Below are positions 15,868 to 25,681 of a DNA stretch of 46,129 nucleotides, one piece after another. Under the pieces are notes generated by a model. It did no database searches and had not been told where the DNA came from. It was given only the letters and a program-made list of their open reading frames with translations. This stretch comes from Calditrichota bacterium (GTDB lineage Bacteria > Electryoneota > B3-LCP), in NCBI GenBank assembly GCA_020051775.1, contig JAGVQJ010000158.1:1-46129 (forward strand), written 5' to 3'. The stretch's first letter is position 1. Each line of letters starts with the position of its first letter. The position numbers were made by a program, and so were the translations under genes.

Positions 15868-17877
15868 ATGAACCTTAAACATTTCATGGTTGTAATTGCG
15901 ATGATAACTTTGATCGCCTCCAATCTTCACGCTCAAGCCGCCAAGGAGCGCAGCGAGATCCCCGAGAAATACAGATGGCGGACTACCGACATTTATCCCG
16001 ATATCACCGCCTGGCAGAAGGATTTTGAATCCCTGAAGACGGACATTGACAAGCTCACGGCCTTCAAAGGGCGTTTTGCCGGGGACAAAGCGGTTGAAGT
16101 GCCGAAAGCGTTGATTGAGTTCAATAAACTCTCCGACGAACTGGGCAAGAAATTTGAGCATGTTTACACCTATGTCGCCTACAATGGGGATGTGGATCTG
16201 GCCAATTCCGAATGGGATGGCCGCAACCAGCAGGTGCAGATGTTGTGGGTGGATTACAGCCAGAAGCTGGCCTGGCTTGAGCCGGAACTGCTGAAAATTC
16301 CCCAGGAAACCATGCGCAGGTTTATCGCTGAAAATCCTGCGCTGAAAGATTACGAGAAGTATTACAACGATATGTATTTGCGCCAGGCGCACGTGCTGTC
16401 CGAAAAAGAAGAAGAGATTCTGGCGCTGGCCGGTAACATCGTGGAAACTTCCTCAGACGTTTTCGGCAAGCTGACGGATGTGGATTTGAAGTTCGGCTCT
16501 ATCCAGGTGCCGCGCCGGGATGAGAATGGTAACCCGGTCAAGGATGCGAACGGCAACGCCCTCCTGGATTCCGTGGAAGTCAGCGACGCCGGTTATGTCA
16601 ACTGGCGCACCGACCCTGACCGCCAAATCCGCCAAGATTACCATAACAAGCTATTCAGCGGTTATAATGAGTACGGCACCACCATTGCCGCTCTGATGAA
16701 CGGCAATGTGATGAAAAACGTCTTTTACGCCAAAGCCCGCAAATACGATAATACCCTGCAGGCAGCTCTTTTCAGCACATTTGTGCCGGAAAAGGTCTAT
16801 ACCAATCTGGTGGAAACAGCGCGTAAAAACTCTGCGCCGCTGCATAAATACAACGAAGTACGCAGACGCATTCTGGGCGTGGATCACTACCGCCACTGGG
16901 ATTATTACGCCGGGCTGTTCAAAGAGCCTGAGAAGCGCTACACCTGGGAAGAAGGCGTGGCCATTGTGGTTGATGCCTTGAGGCCATTGGGTGAGCAGTA
17001 CGTCAAAGACATTGCCTTCGGTTTGAATCCCGGCAGCGGCTGGGTGGACCCGTTCTACAGTAAAGGCAAGCGCGGCGGAGCCTACTCCGGATCCAGCTAC
17101 ATGATTCACCCCTTCATGCTGTACAATTTCGACGTAGATAAGGGCTTAAATCGCGAGGACGTCAGTACGGTGGCACACGAAGTTGGGCATTCCATGCACA
17201 CCTACTACTCAGAAAGAGAGCAACCTTACGTCAATTATGGCTACGCAATTTTCAACGCTGAAGTGGCTTCCACGACCAACGAAGCGCTGTTGAATGCCAA
17301 ACTGTTGCGCGAAGCTCGCGAAGCTTACAAGAAGGCGAAAAAAGGCCCTGCGAAGGACGCGGCTAAACAGAACCTCATGTCGCTCCTGGAAGCCAACCTA
17401 AGCGGCGCACGAGATACCTTCTACCGCCAGACCATGTTTGCTGACTTCGAGTTGGCCGTTAACCGCATGGGTGAAAATAGCCAACCCATTACCAAAGAAT
17501 CGCTGGATACACTGTACCTCGGCCTGTTGAATACATACCAGGGTCCGGCGCTGGAATATGAGCCACTGTCCTCGGTGGAATGGGAACGCATCCCTCATTT
17601 TTATCGGGGTTACTACGTGTACACCTACGCTACCAGTTATGCGGCGGCGATGGCTATCGCGGAAAAAATTCAAACCGAAGAGCGTTTGGGCAAGCACGAC
17701 GCCCGCGACCGCTACCTTAATTACCTGGCCAGCGGGTCGTCCAAGCACCCGGTGGAGCTGCTGCAGGATGCCGGTGTGGATATGTCCACACCAGCTCCCA
17801 TCGAAGCTTGTACCCGATGGTTTTCCGGTCTGGTGGATGAATTGGATGCGCTATCCAAAACTCCACAAGGGCAATAG
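15868..17877 (+). CDS. pepF: Exported oligoendopeptidase F (M3 family)
   Basis: 669 aa from the ATG at 15868, where AGGAA is 6 nt upstream. The longer track start at 15829 would bury the signal peptide MNLKHFMVVIAMITLIASNLHAQA. The zinc site HEVGH is at residues 437-441 and the downstream ligand glutamate lies in FNAEVASTTNEALL, both typical of M3B oligoendopeptidase F. The N-terminal helical domain (IPEKYRWRTTDIYPDI) also fits. PepF cuts short peptides. Most relatives are cytoplasmic, so the signal peptide points to a periplasmic or secreted peptide-scavenging enzyme. Strong promoter just upstream; GC-rich hairpin downstream. Confidence 0.93.
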   Translation: MNLKHFMVVIAMITLIASNLHAQAAKERSEIPEKYRWRTTDIYPDITAWQKDFESLKTDIDKLTAFKGRFAGDKAVEVPKALIEFNKLSDELGKKFEHVYTYVAYNGDVDLANSEWDGRNQQVQMLWVDYSQKLAWLEPELLKIPQETMRRFIAENPALKDYEKYYNDMYLRQAHVLSEKEEEILALAGNIVETSSDVFGKLTDVDLKFGSIQVPRRDENGNPVKDANGNALLDSVEVSDAGYVNWRTDPDRQIRQDYHNKLFSGYNEYGTTIAALMNGNVMKNVFYAKARKYDNTLQAALFSTFVPEKVYTNLVETARKNSAPLHKYNEVRRRILGVDHYRHWDYYAGLFKEPEKRYTWEEGVAIVVDALRPLGEQYVKDIAFGLNPGSGWVDPFYSKGKRGGAYSGSSYMIHPFMLYNFDVDKGLNREDVSTVAHEVGHSMHTYYSEREQPYVNYGYAIFNAEVASTTNEALLNAKLLREAREAYKKAKKGPAKDAAKQNLMSLLEANLSGARDTFYRQTMFADFELAVNRMGENSQPITKESLDTLYLGLLNTYQGPALEYEPLSSVEWERIPHFYRGYYVYTYATSYAAAMAIAEKIQTEERLGKHDARDRYLNYLASGSSKHPVELLQDAGVDMSTPAPIEACTRWFSGLVDELDALSKTPQGQ

Positions 17878-17906
17878 AAACCACCGTCATCACAAGTAAC
17901 AATGAG

Positions 17907-17934
17907 AAGGGCGGGGGGGGGCGACCCCGCCCTT
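17907..17934 (+). terminator. GC-rich terminator hairpin after pepF
   Basis: AAGGGCGGGG and CCCCGCCCTT pair perfectly (10 bp) around GGGGCGA, 29 nt after the pepF stop. Only TTT follows, so the U-tract is weak. Confidence 0.55.
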
Positions 17935-17958
17935 TGGCTATAGCCTAAAGGAGCCGTC

Positions 17959-18357
17959 ATGATCTACGAAATTCGGCGTTTCGACTTGGGTAGCGTCTTC
18001 AAGATCACCTTCCTGGTATCCCTGGTAGTGGCTCTTATCCTTGGAATTTTCTTCGGCATGTTCATTTTGAGGATGATTGCTACCATCAGCCCCATGATTC
18101 AGGATGAGATGCCGATGGACGTCACGAAGGTTGCGGGCGCAGGAGTAATCTTCTTAATCGGATTCCTGGCGGTAGCTATGGCACTGCAATGGTCGGTGAT
18201 GGCCGTCATCGCCGCGGCAGTGTACAACGTCCTGGCCGGGTCCATCGGCGGTCTGCGTATGGAACTGTCAGAACCGGCGCCGCGCCATCTCGTTTCGGCT
18301 GTGCCGGTGGTGACGCCGCAGCCGCCGATCTCAATTATCCCCCCCGGCCCCCCTTGA
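17959..18357 (+). CDS. Small membrane protein, DUF3566-like
   Basis: 132 aa with two membrane spans (about residues 16-40 and 58-88), starting with a YEIRRFDLGSVFKITF segment and ending the domain with AAAVYNVLAGSIGGLRMELSE. These two landmarks match DUF3566-type proteins, which are membrane proteins of unknown function known from Actinobacteria and elsewhere. AAAGGAG is 5 nt before the ATG. The last residues (IIPPGPP) are coded by the C-rich interspersed repeat that starts there, and the stop TGA comes from the repeat, so the native tail may have been longer or different. Confidence 0.72.
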   Translation: MIYEIRRFDLGSVFKITFLVSLVVALILGIFFGMFILRMIATISPMIQDEMPMDVTKVAGAGVIFLIGFLAVAMALQWSVMAVIAAAVYNVLAGSIGGLRMELSEPAPRHLVSAVPVVTPQPPISIIPPGPP

Positions 18358-18424
18358 AAAGCGGGGGTGACTCGCGGGCGGGAGGGTTCCCCCCCTTGTC
18401 AAGGGGGGAATTGAAGGGGGGATC
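18337..18424. repeat. CCCCCCTTGTCAAGGGGGG-type interspersed repeat
   Basis: The stretch has three C- or G-run units. One, CCCCCCTTG-t-CAAGGGGGG near 18390-18408, is a perfect palindrome. A related unit (GATCCCCCCTTT...TTCAAGGGGGGAA) occurs near 44211-44244. The left end overlaps the 3' end of the DUF3566 gene. Confidence 0.6.
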
Positions 18425-18462
18425 AGAGACGATGTCTACAATCGTGATTACAGGATACAAGA

Positions 18463-20154
<1,692 letters not shown>

Positions 20155-20175
20155 GGATTGGGGGCTGGTTTCGCT

Positions 20176-20193
20176 TCACGGAATGGTCCGTGA
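20176..20193. repeat. Short hairpin after glnS
   Basis: TCACGGA-atgg-TCCGTGA pairs perfectly (7 bp) 21 nt after the glnS stop. There is no U-tract. It marks the left edge of the AT-rich block. Confidence 0.35.
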
Positions 20194-20274
20194 CGCCCGG
20201 AAAATAAGGAAGATGGAGGGTTAGAGGGTAAATAATTGATATTTAGCGTTATTGTGGACAGCTCAAAAAAGAAT

Positions 20275-21417
20275 TTAGAATTCTATCTTCGTGTATGAAT
20301 TCCATTTATAGCCATCTGGGTTAATTATTCTCCTTTCTCTTTTAAGAATGGTTAGGGCCCTTTTAAGGTTATTTTTAAAAACACCCGGACCGGCATCAAA
20401 TAATGCCCAATGATAAAGCTTTTCTCCGGTGATTTTCGTCCCTCTAAACATTGTATATACAGCTTCTGCAATAGCTGCGTCTGGCATCTCGTAAATTTGC
20501 TCTTTCTCATTAAATAATAGCTGTTGAAAGGATTTTTCCCGTTTTAAAAATGCCTGAAATGCAGATATTTCACTGAAAACTCGCTTAGCCTGCAGCGCAG
20601 CTTCCGTATTGGATGTTGCAAAAATTATCTTGAATAGTACGTTTTCCTGCTCTTCGTATAAAAAATCTAAAGCTAGACTATGTTTGCCAAGTTTGGCGAT
20701 ATTGGACATATAAAATTTCGTGAGTTTTTCAATTGCCTCATTTCCATCATTAACATCTTGAATAATTTGCATCCAATCTACTGTACCAAAAAAATCTGAC
20801 ATTTGATTAAGCAGTGCATCTTTCCCAGTAAAATCGCTTCCGGTAATATGTCCCTGGTATTTCTGTATCTGTTTAGCAGGGAAAAATATAAGAGCATCTG
20901 TTTTACCAGATTTCATTATCTTGGATAAAACATTAAAAGGTAACGGTGCTATACTAAATGGATCAAAAAATGCTAGAGTAAATGAGTTTTTAACACAATC
21001 CAAAATGGTTTCAATCCTATCTAAGTAATCCGTATTTTCAGCGAAGTACATTTCTTTGGAAAAGCCTGCATTTTGTAAATTTGTGATGAGTTCAGAAAAA
21101 AGCGATACGTCTTTTTCATAAAGCAAAGCATAGAATTCTTTATTGTCTGTAATAAATCGTGTATCGGCTTTAACAGTAGATAGGTTGAATAAACCAATTA
21201 ACGGAGAACCCGCCTCGTCAAGGAATTCTGCATCTTTTGCCGGAAATAATCCTGATCCTGCACAGACATCCAAATAGACCAAAGAGCCTGCATTATTTTT
21301 CAACCCATTTAGAATTATCCCCTGCCAGATTTTCTGATACCGAGAGAGCAATTCATGTTTTGCTCTTGTTGCTGCGGATTTCTCACGATTAAAGTAGATA
21401 TCTTGCGGATTACTCAT
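20275..21417 (-). CDS. tcmP: Three-Cys-motif partner protein TcmP
   Basis: 380 aa. The start (AATRAKHELLSRYQKIW, LVYLDVCAGSGLF, GSPLIGLFNLS) and the central FTLAFFDPFSIAPLPFNVL segment match TcmP, a methyltransferase-like family named for its constant pairing with Gp37/Gp68 three-Cys proteins. That partner lies immediately upstream on the same strand, 11 nt away. The C-terminal ~90 residues look like a winged helix (LKRALTILKRERRIINPDGYKW). The gene is plainly more AT-rich than glnS and its neighbours and lies against the local gene direction, which suggests horizontal arrival. Function is not established for the family. Confidence 0.85.
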   Translation of the reverse strand: MSNPQDIYFNREKSAATRAKHELLSRYQKIWQGIILNGLKNNAGSLVYLDVCAGSGLFPAKDAEFLDEAGSPLIGLFNLSTVKADTRFITDNKEFYALLYEKDVSLFSELITNLQNAGFSKEMYFAENTDYLDRIETILDCVKNSFTLAFFDPFSIAPLPFNVLSKIMKSGKTDALIFFPAKQIQKYQGHITGSDFTGKDALLNQMSDFFGTVDWMQIIQDVNDGNEAIEKLTKFYMSNIAKLGKHSLALDFLYEEQENVLFKIIFATSNTEAALQAKRVFSEISAFQAFLKREKSFQQLLFNEKEQIYEMPDAAIAEAVYTMFRGTKITGEKLYHWALFDAGPGVFKNNLKRALTILKRERRIINPDGYKWNSYTKIEF

Positions 21418-21428
21418 TTTCCACCTAT

Positions 21429-22148
21429 TTATCCGGTAACTAGATTTGGCATTTCATCCCAGGTTTTTCCGTCTAACAGGCGTCCAGTTCTATGTTTGTT
21501 TTTCCCCCCCCACTGTTTGAAGAAAAACGGCACTCTATCCAGTATACATATGTCCTTTATACAATCAACCCATTCTTTCCGCATAGGCCGTGCGTTCGGT
21601 CCAGATTCTCCCCCCACGACCACCCAATCCAGTTTATCCAAGTTCAATCTTGCTATGGGGCCAATTAGAGGTTCTATGGATAGAAATTTCAACTTGGCGT
21701 GAGTTCTTTGTAGGTCATGAATTCTCTTGAGGTATCGTTGTGATTCGATACTAACTCCCATCCAGATATTGCTTGTCCAATTCAAGTCAGGAGAGAGATT
21801 CAACAAGCGGTCAGACCGTTTTGTGAGTATCTGATAAGTATGTTGAGGTGTCTTATTCATGACCTGGAAAATTTCCATGATTACGCTGTCAGGAACGTCT
21901 TCATGAAATAAGTCGCTCATGGAATTCACAAAAATAACCTGTGGCTTCTTCCAGGTCAGCGGTTGATAAAATACGTCGTCGTGGACAGTTAGCTCGAATC
22001 CATTTGAATAGCGCTTCTGACCCATAGCTTTCAATCTTCCCGCCATCCGCTCAGCATAGCAGTTGGCGCAACCGCTACTAATTTTAGTGCATCCGGTGAT
22101 TGGATTCCAAGTAGTCTCGGTCCATTCAATTTTGGATTTTTGTCCCAC
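21429..22148 (-). CDS. Phage Gp37/Gp68-like (DUF5131) three-Cys-motif protein
   Basis: 239 aa. C20-x6-C27-x2-C30 in [20 protein letters not shown] is the three-Cys motif of the Gp37/Gp68 family, thought to be related to radical SAM iron-sulfur sites. Further family segments are [48 protein letters not shown] and WVVVGGESG. The start is GTG at 22148 with a perfect AAGGAGG 8 nt upstream. It is the first gene of a two-gene minus-strand operon with tcmP. Related genes occur in phages and in scattered bacterial islands, often with TcmP. The reaction is unknown. Confidence 0.9.
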   Translation of the reverse strand: MGQKSKIEWTETTWNPITGCTKISSGCANCYAERMAGRLKAMGQKRYSNGFELTVHDDVFYQPLTWKKPQVIFVNSMSDLFHEDVPDSVIMEIFQVMNKTPQHTYQILTKRSDRLLNLSPDLNWTSNIWMGVSIESQRYLKRIHDLQRTHAKLKFLSIEPLIGPIARLNLDKLDWVVVGGESGPNARPMRKEWVDCIKDICILDRVPFFFKQWGGKNKHRTGRLLDGKTWDEMPNLVTG

Positions 22149-22176
22149 TGTCGTATCCTCCTTAAAAATTTCCTAT

Positions 22177-22205
22177 AAAATACAATCGAAATTTACATTT
22201 CGCAA
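22177..22205 (-). promoter_or_regulatory. Promoter and overlapping dyad for the Gp37/tcmP operon
   Basis: On the minus strand: TTGCGA (22205-22200), 17 nt, TATTTT (22182-22177). A dyad CGAAAT-ttac-ATTTCG (22187-22202) covers the spacer and part of the -35 and could be a repressor site. Confidence 0.42.
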
Positions 22206-22335
22206 GTAAATACTGCACTTTTGTTCAAGTTTTATCTTCTTAGACCGTTCCTTCTTTTTCTCCTTTCCTCTTGCCTTTTCCCCCTTCCCTTTGTACCTTT
22301 AATAGGCTTATAATTCTACATTACAGAATATCCCC

Positions 22336-22467
22336 ATGCACCTCCCCCTCTACCAAATTGACGCCTTCACGGACTGGCAATTCACTGCCAATCCAGCAAA
22401 AGGGATTTTCGGCCAACAACTATCGTTCAATATTGGAGCAAAACAATCCCATCCAGGAGAACCAACC
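22336..22467 (+). pseudogene. 5' fragment of phzF, copy 1
   Basis: The translated start YQIDAFTDWQFTANPA matches the start of the intact phzF at 25682 (YQIDAFTDRLFCGNPA). At the DNA level 22 bases starting CTCTACCAAATTGACG are identical in three places in the window. The fragment is open into the lipoprotein reading frame, which is why the track starts that ORF at 22336. It lacks the rest of PhzF. Confidence 0.75.
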
Positions 22468-24006
22468 ATGCGAAAATCCGATCCATGTGTTGCCAGCCTC
22501 ATTCTCGCACTAACTCTGGCTCTGGTTTTTGTGTTGATTATCGGTTGCAGCAAAGACTCCTCCACCGGCCCTGGCGGCGGAGGCAACACCGGCGGCGTGG
22601 TGGATTCATTCCAGGTGGGACTCAATGCTGATACCTTAGTCACCTCCGACGGCAATATCACTCTGATTCTTCCGGCCGGATCTCTAAGTTCACCGCAAAC
22701 TATCACCATAATGGCCATCAACGAGCCGCAAAGCTTCGTGGACAGCACCTGCTATCAATTTGGACCCGACAGCTTTAATTTCATCTATGACATCAAGCTG
22801 ATCATCCATTATGATGAAAGTAAGCTGCCGCCCGGATCCTCCGAGGCGGGGCTGGGAATCTGCCGCATCGTCGGATCAGAATGGGAAGTCATGAGCGCGA
22901 CCCTGGACCCATACGCGAATACACTCGAGGCGACGCTCAGCTCTTTCAGTTCCTACGGAGCCAGGGTCATGGCTACGGGGCAAGTTTACCAGGGCGGTAA
23001 GAACCTCTACTCGCAGGCTGATGTGAACGCCTTCGGCGCTCAGTATGTGGGAACCAGTAGCTACCTAAAAATCAGCGGAATGTATGAGCAGTTTTGGGAT
23101 TTGACGCCCTTGTCGAATATTACCTGGGTAGGTGGTGACTTGAGCATTGGTCTGCTGGACAGTCTCACCAGCCTGAACGGCCTGCAGGGGATTACCGTTG
23201 TCGGCCATGACCTGAATATTGGAGGGATGGACAATTTGATCAGCTTAGGGGGATTGGGCGGGATCGCTTCAGTGGGACGCTACCTTGACCTTGACAATAA
23301 TCCTAAACTGACCGAATGGGGCGGCTTCGGTCCCGGTTATATCGGCGGTAGCGTCATAATCGAAGAATGCGAGTCCGTCAAAAACCTCGATTTCTTGACC
23401 GGACGCGGCCAATTGTACGGCTTGGCCGTATTTGATTGTCCTGGTTTGTCCAGCCTGGCTGGGCTGGGACAGTTGACTTTGGCTGGGGCGATTCAGTTCG
23501 AGAATTGTGATAGTTTAAGCGACCTGACCGGGCTGGGGTCGCTGTACGAAACCGGAACCCTATCATTGAAGAGGAATGACCGATTGCTGTCTTTGGATGG
23601 ATTGAATAATCTCCGCGTCATCACATGGGGGTTAGAACTTCATATGAATCCTCTTCTACAGGATATCACTGGTTTGAGCCATGTGTATCATGTGGGCAAC
23701 CTTGACATCGAGGACAATGATGATCTTACGACGTTGGATGGGCTGAATAACGTCACGCAATTAGGTTGGCTCGGCGGCGGGTGGAAGTTTTCGATCAGCT
23801 ATAACGCCCACCTTATTGACATTACGCCTTTAAGCGGCCTGCAGCTCAATCCCGCTACTAACTTCGCCATCCCCTGCGACGCCATTCTTTACTGGAATCA
23901 ATACCTGGAGATTGATAATGTCCTGGACTGGCTCGATGCTATCGGGGGGCCCACAGTCTTAGATGGTTATGTTATCTTTTGGGGTGATACACTTTTCGGG
24001 CCATGA
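22468..24006 (+). CDS. Lipoprotein with ZU5-like and receptor-L-domain-like repeats, paralog 1
   Basis: 512 aa from the ATG at 22468, with AGGAGA 7 nt upstream. The longer track start adds the phzF fragment. The signal ends at lipobox LIIGC. A Gly-rich spacer follows, then a ZU5-like segment (TLVTSDGNITLILPAGSLSSPQTITIMAI). From about residue 170 there are repeats of 22-25 residues of the receptor L-domain / leucine-rich kind (LTSLNGLQGITVVGHDLNI, LSSLAGLGQLTLAGAIQFENCDSL). It closely parallels the next lipoprotein across its length (IIGCSKDSSTGPGGGGNTG is shared almost word for word). Probably a surface ligand-binding protein. The stop overlaps the ATG of the next phzF fragment (ATGA). Confidence 0.82.
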   Translation: MRKSDPCVASLILALTLALVFVLIIGCSKDSSTGPGGGGNTGGVVDSFQVGLNADTLVTSDGNITLILPAGSLSSPQTITIMAINEPQSFVDSTCYQFGPDSFNFIYDIKLIIHYDESKLPPGSSEAGLGICRIVGSEWEVMSATLDPYANTLEATLSSFSSYGARVMATGQVYQGGKNLYSQADVNAFGAQYVGTSSYLKISGMYEQFWDLTPLSNITWVGGDLSIGLLDSLTSLNGLQGITVVGHDLNIGGMDNLISLGGLGGIASVGRYLDLDNNPKLTEWGGFGPGYIGGSVIIEECESVKNLDFLTGRGQLYGLAVFDCPGLSSLAGLGQLTLAGAIQFENCDSLSDLTGLGSLYETGTLSLKRNDRLLSLDGLNNLRVITWGLELHMNPLLQDITGLSHVYHVGNLDIEDNDDLTTLDGLNNVTQLGWLGGGWKFSISYNAHLIDITPLSGLQLNPATNFAIPCDAILYWNQYLEIDNVLDWLDAIGGPTVLDGYVIFWGDTLFGP

Positions 24007-24134
24007 CAATCAAACTCTACCAAATTGACGCCTTCATTAATAATCGGTTCGGAGGCAACCCGGCGACGGCGGCGGCGCATGGGATTAAGATCATATCGGA
24101 TAATTCCACAACCAAGCAGGAGACTGAGCCATGA
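24003..24134 (+). pseudogene. 5' fragment of phzF, copy 2 (43-codon mini-cistron)
   Basis: The frame reads MTIKLYQIDAFINNRFGGNPAT and then leaves PhzF similarity, ending at TGA 24132-24134. Its ATG overlaps the stop of lipoprotein 1 and its stop overlaps the ATG of lipoprotein 2, both as ATGA. It is either a harmless relic or a coupling cistron that keeps ribosomes moving between the two lipoprotein genes. The fragment start is 1667 bp after copy 1 and 1679 bp before intact phzF. Confidence 0.75.
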
Positions 24135-25657
24135 GCAAATCGTCCTCTGGTTTCGTAATCACCCTTTTGGCGTTGGGTGTCGTATCAGTGCTTTTGTTGA
24201 TTATCGGTTGCAGCAAAGATTCGTCCACCGGCCCCGGCGGCGGAGGCAATACTGGAGCTGAGGTTGATTCCTTCCTTGTCGGTCCCGCCGGAGATACTTT
24301 GGTAACCACCGATGGACACCTCAGTCTGGTGATTCCCCCCGGCGCCTTAACCGCAGCGCAAACCATCACCGTGGCCGCCATTAATCCGCCTGCGAATTTC
24401 GTGGATGAATCCTGCTACCAATTTGGTCCCGACAGCCTGGAATTTCTCGCTGAGGCGATCCTTACCATCACTTATGATGAGAGTAAACTTCCCCCCGGAT
24501 CATCTGAGGCCTCCTTGGCGATCTGCCGCATTGTCGGCTCAGAGTGGGAAACCTTGACTTCCACCCTCAATAAAACCACCAACAAATTGACGGCGGCGTT
24601 GTCTTCCTTCAGTTCGTATGGCGCGCGCGCCATGAGCAGCGGCCAGGTTTATGAGGGCAGTTACGAGATCAATTCGCAGGCGACCTGCGACGCCTTCGGG
24701 GCTCAGTATACCGGGATCACAGGGTACCTTAAGATCAACGGGGAGTGGGAACAATTTTCCGACTTATCCCCGCTGGTGAATTTAACCTGGGTGGGCGGAA
24801 GTCTTACCATCGTCTGGCTGGACAGCATCCATAATTTAGAAGGTTTGAACAGCCTCGAAGCGGTGGGCGGCGATCTCAAAATTAGCTATTGCGATAATTT
24901 AGAGACGTTCTCAGGTCTGGGGGCGTTGGGTTCCATCGGAGATGATATCTTCGTAGACCACAATCTGCGTCTGGAACAGATGTCCGGATTCCATCCCGCC
25001 CATATCGAACACTCCATCGTGATCGAAGAATGCGCGTCCCTACAGGATCTCATCTTTCTGACCGGCCATGAATTTCTATGGACGCTGTTTGTGAAAAGTT
25101 GCCCGGCGCTCACCAGCCTGGCAGGATTGGAAGCGCTCACCCGAGTGGATATCCAGCTTCGTTTCGACCGGTGCAACGGCTTGCTTAACTTGAACGGTTT
25201 GGAACTGCTGAATTCCACCGGAACTCTGGAAATTTCCGAATGCGATTACATGGTGTCACTCAACGGGTTGAGCAGTTTGCAGATCGTCAAGGGCTTGTTG
25301 CGTATTTGGGACAATCCGCGTCTGCAAAGCCTGGGAGGCTTGTCCCATGTTTACCACGTTGGTTCTCTGGATATTTACGATAATGATGACACAGGCTTTG
25401 GCTCGCTTGGGGGTCTGAATAATCTTCGGCAGATCGGCTGGATACAAGGCGGAAGCGTATTTCGAATCAATTACAACAATTACCTCACCAATATCACGGC
25501 TTTGAACAACCTGCTCCCCAATCCCAGCACCGGTTGGGTAATTCCCTGCGACTTTGTCATCTTGTCAAATATCAGTATGGGATCAGGCCCTGCCTGGGAT
25601 CTGCTGGACGCAATCGGTGGCGAAGATGTTGTGGCTGGGCAAGTAATTATTGGTTAA
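24131..25657 (+). CDS. Lipoprotein with ZU5-like and receptor-L-domain-like repeats, paralog 2
   Basis: 508 aa, paralogous to the preceding lipoprotein in signal (LIIGC lipobox), Gly-rich spacer, ZU5-like segment (GHLSLVIPPGALTAAQTITVAAI) and L-domain-like repeats ending GLSHVYHVGSLDIYDNDD. The two copies have drifted in many positions but hardly in length, so the duplication is not recent and both are probably under selection. CAGGAGA precedes the ATG as in copy 1. It lies 24 nt before the intact phzF. Confidence 0.82.
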   Translation: MSKSSSGFVITLLALGVVSVLLLIIGCSKDSSTGPGGGGNTGAEVDSFLVGPAGDTLVTTDGHLSLVIPPGALTAAQTITVAAINPPANFVDESCYQFGPDSLEFLAEAILTITYDESKLPPGSSEASLAICRIVGSEWETLTSTLNKTTNKLTAALSSFSSYGARAMSSGQVYEGSYEINSQATCDAFGAQYTGITGYLKINGEWEQFSDLSPLVNLTWVGGSLTIVWLDSIHNLEGLNSLEAVGGDLKISYCDNLETFSGLGALGSIGDDIFVDHNLRLEQMSGFHPAHIEHSIVIEECASLQDLIFLTGHEFLWTLFVKSCPALTSLAGLEALTRVDIQLRFDRCNGLLNLNGLELLNSTGTLEISECDYMVSLNGLSSLQIVKGLLRIWDNPRLQSLGGLSHVYHVGSLDIYDNDDTGFGSLGGLNNLRQIGWIQGGSVFRINYNNYLTNITALNNLLPNPSTGWVIPCDFVILSNISMGSGPAWDLLDAIGGEDVVAGQVIIG

Positions 25658-25681
25658 TTGCTTAAACAAGGCCGATTATAA

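Noticed and set aside
20275-22148. Prophage
   Set aside because: Only the Gp37/Gp68 family name links to phage; no integrase, structural or lysis genes are present.
24025-24261. 78-aa arginine-rich + strand ORF
   Set aside because: Out-of-frame shadow over the phzF fragment and the start of lipoprotein 2.
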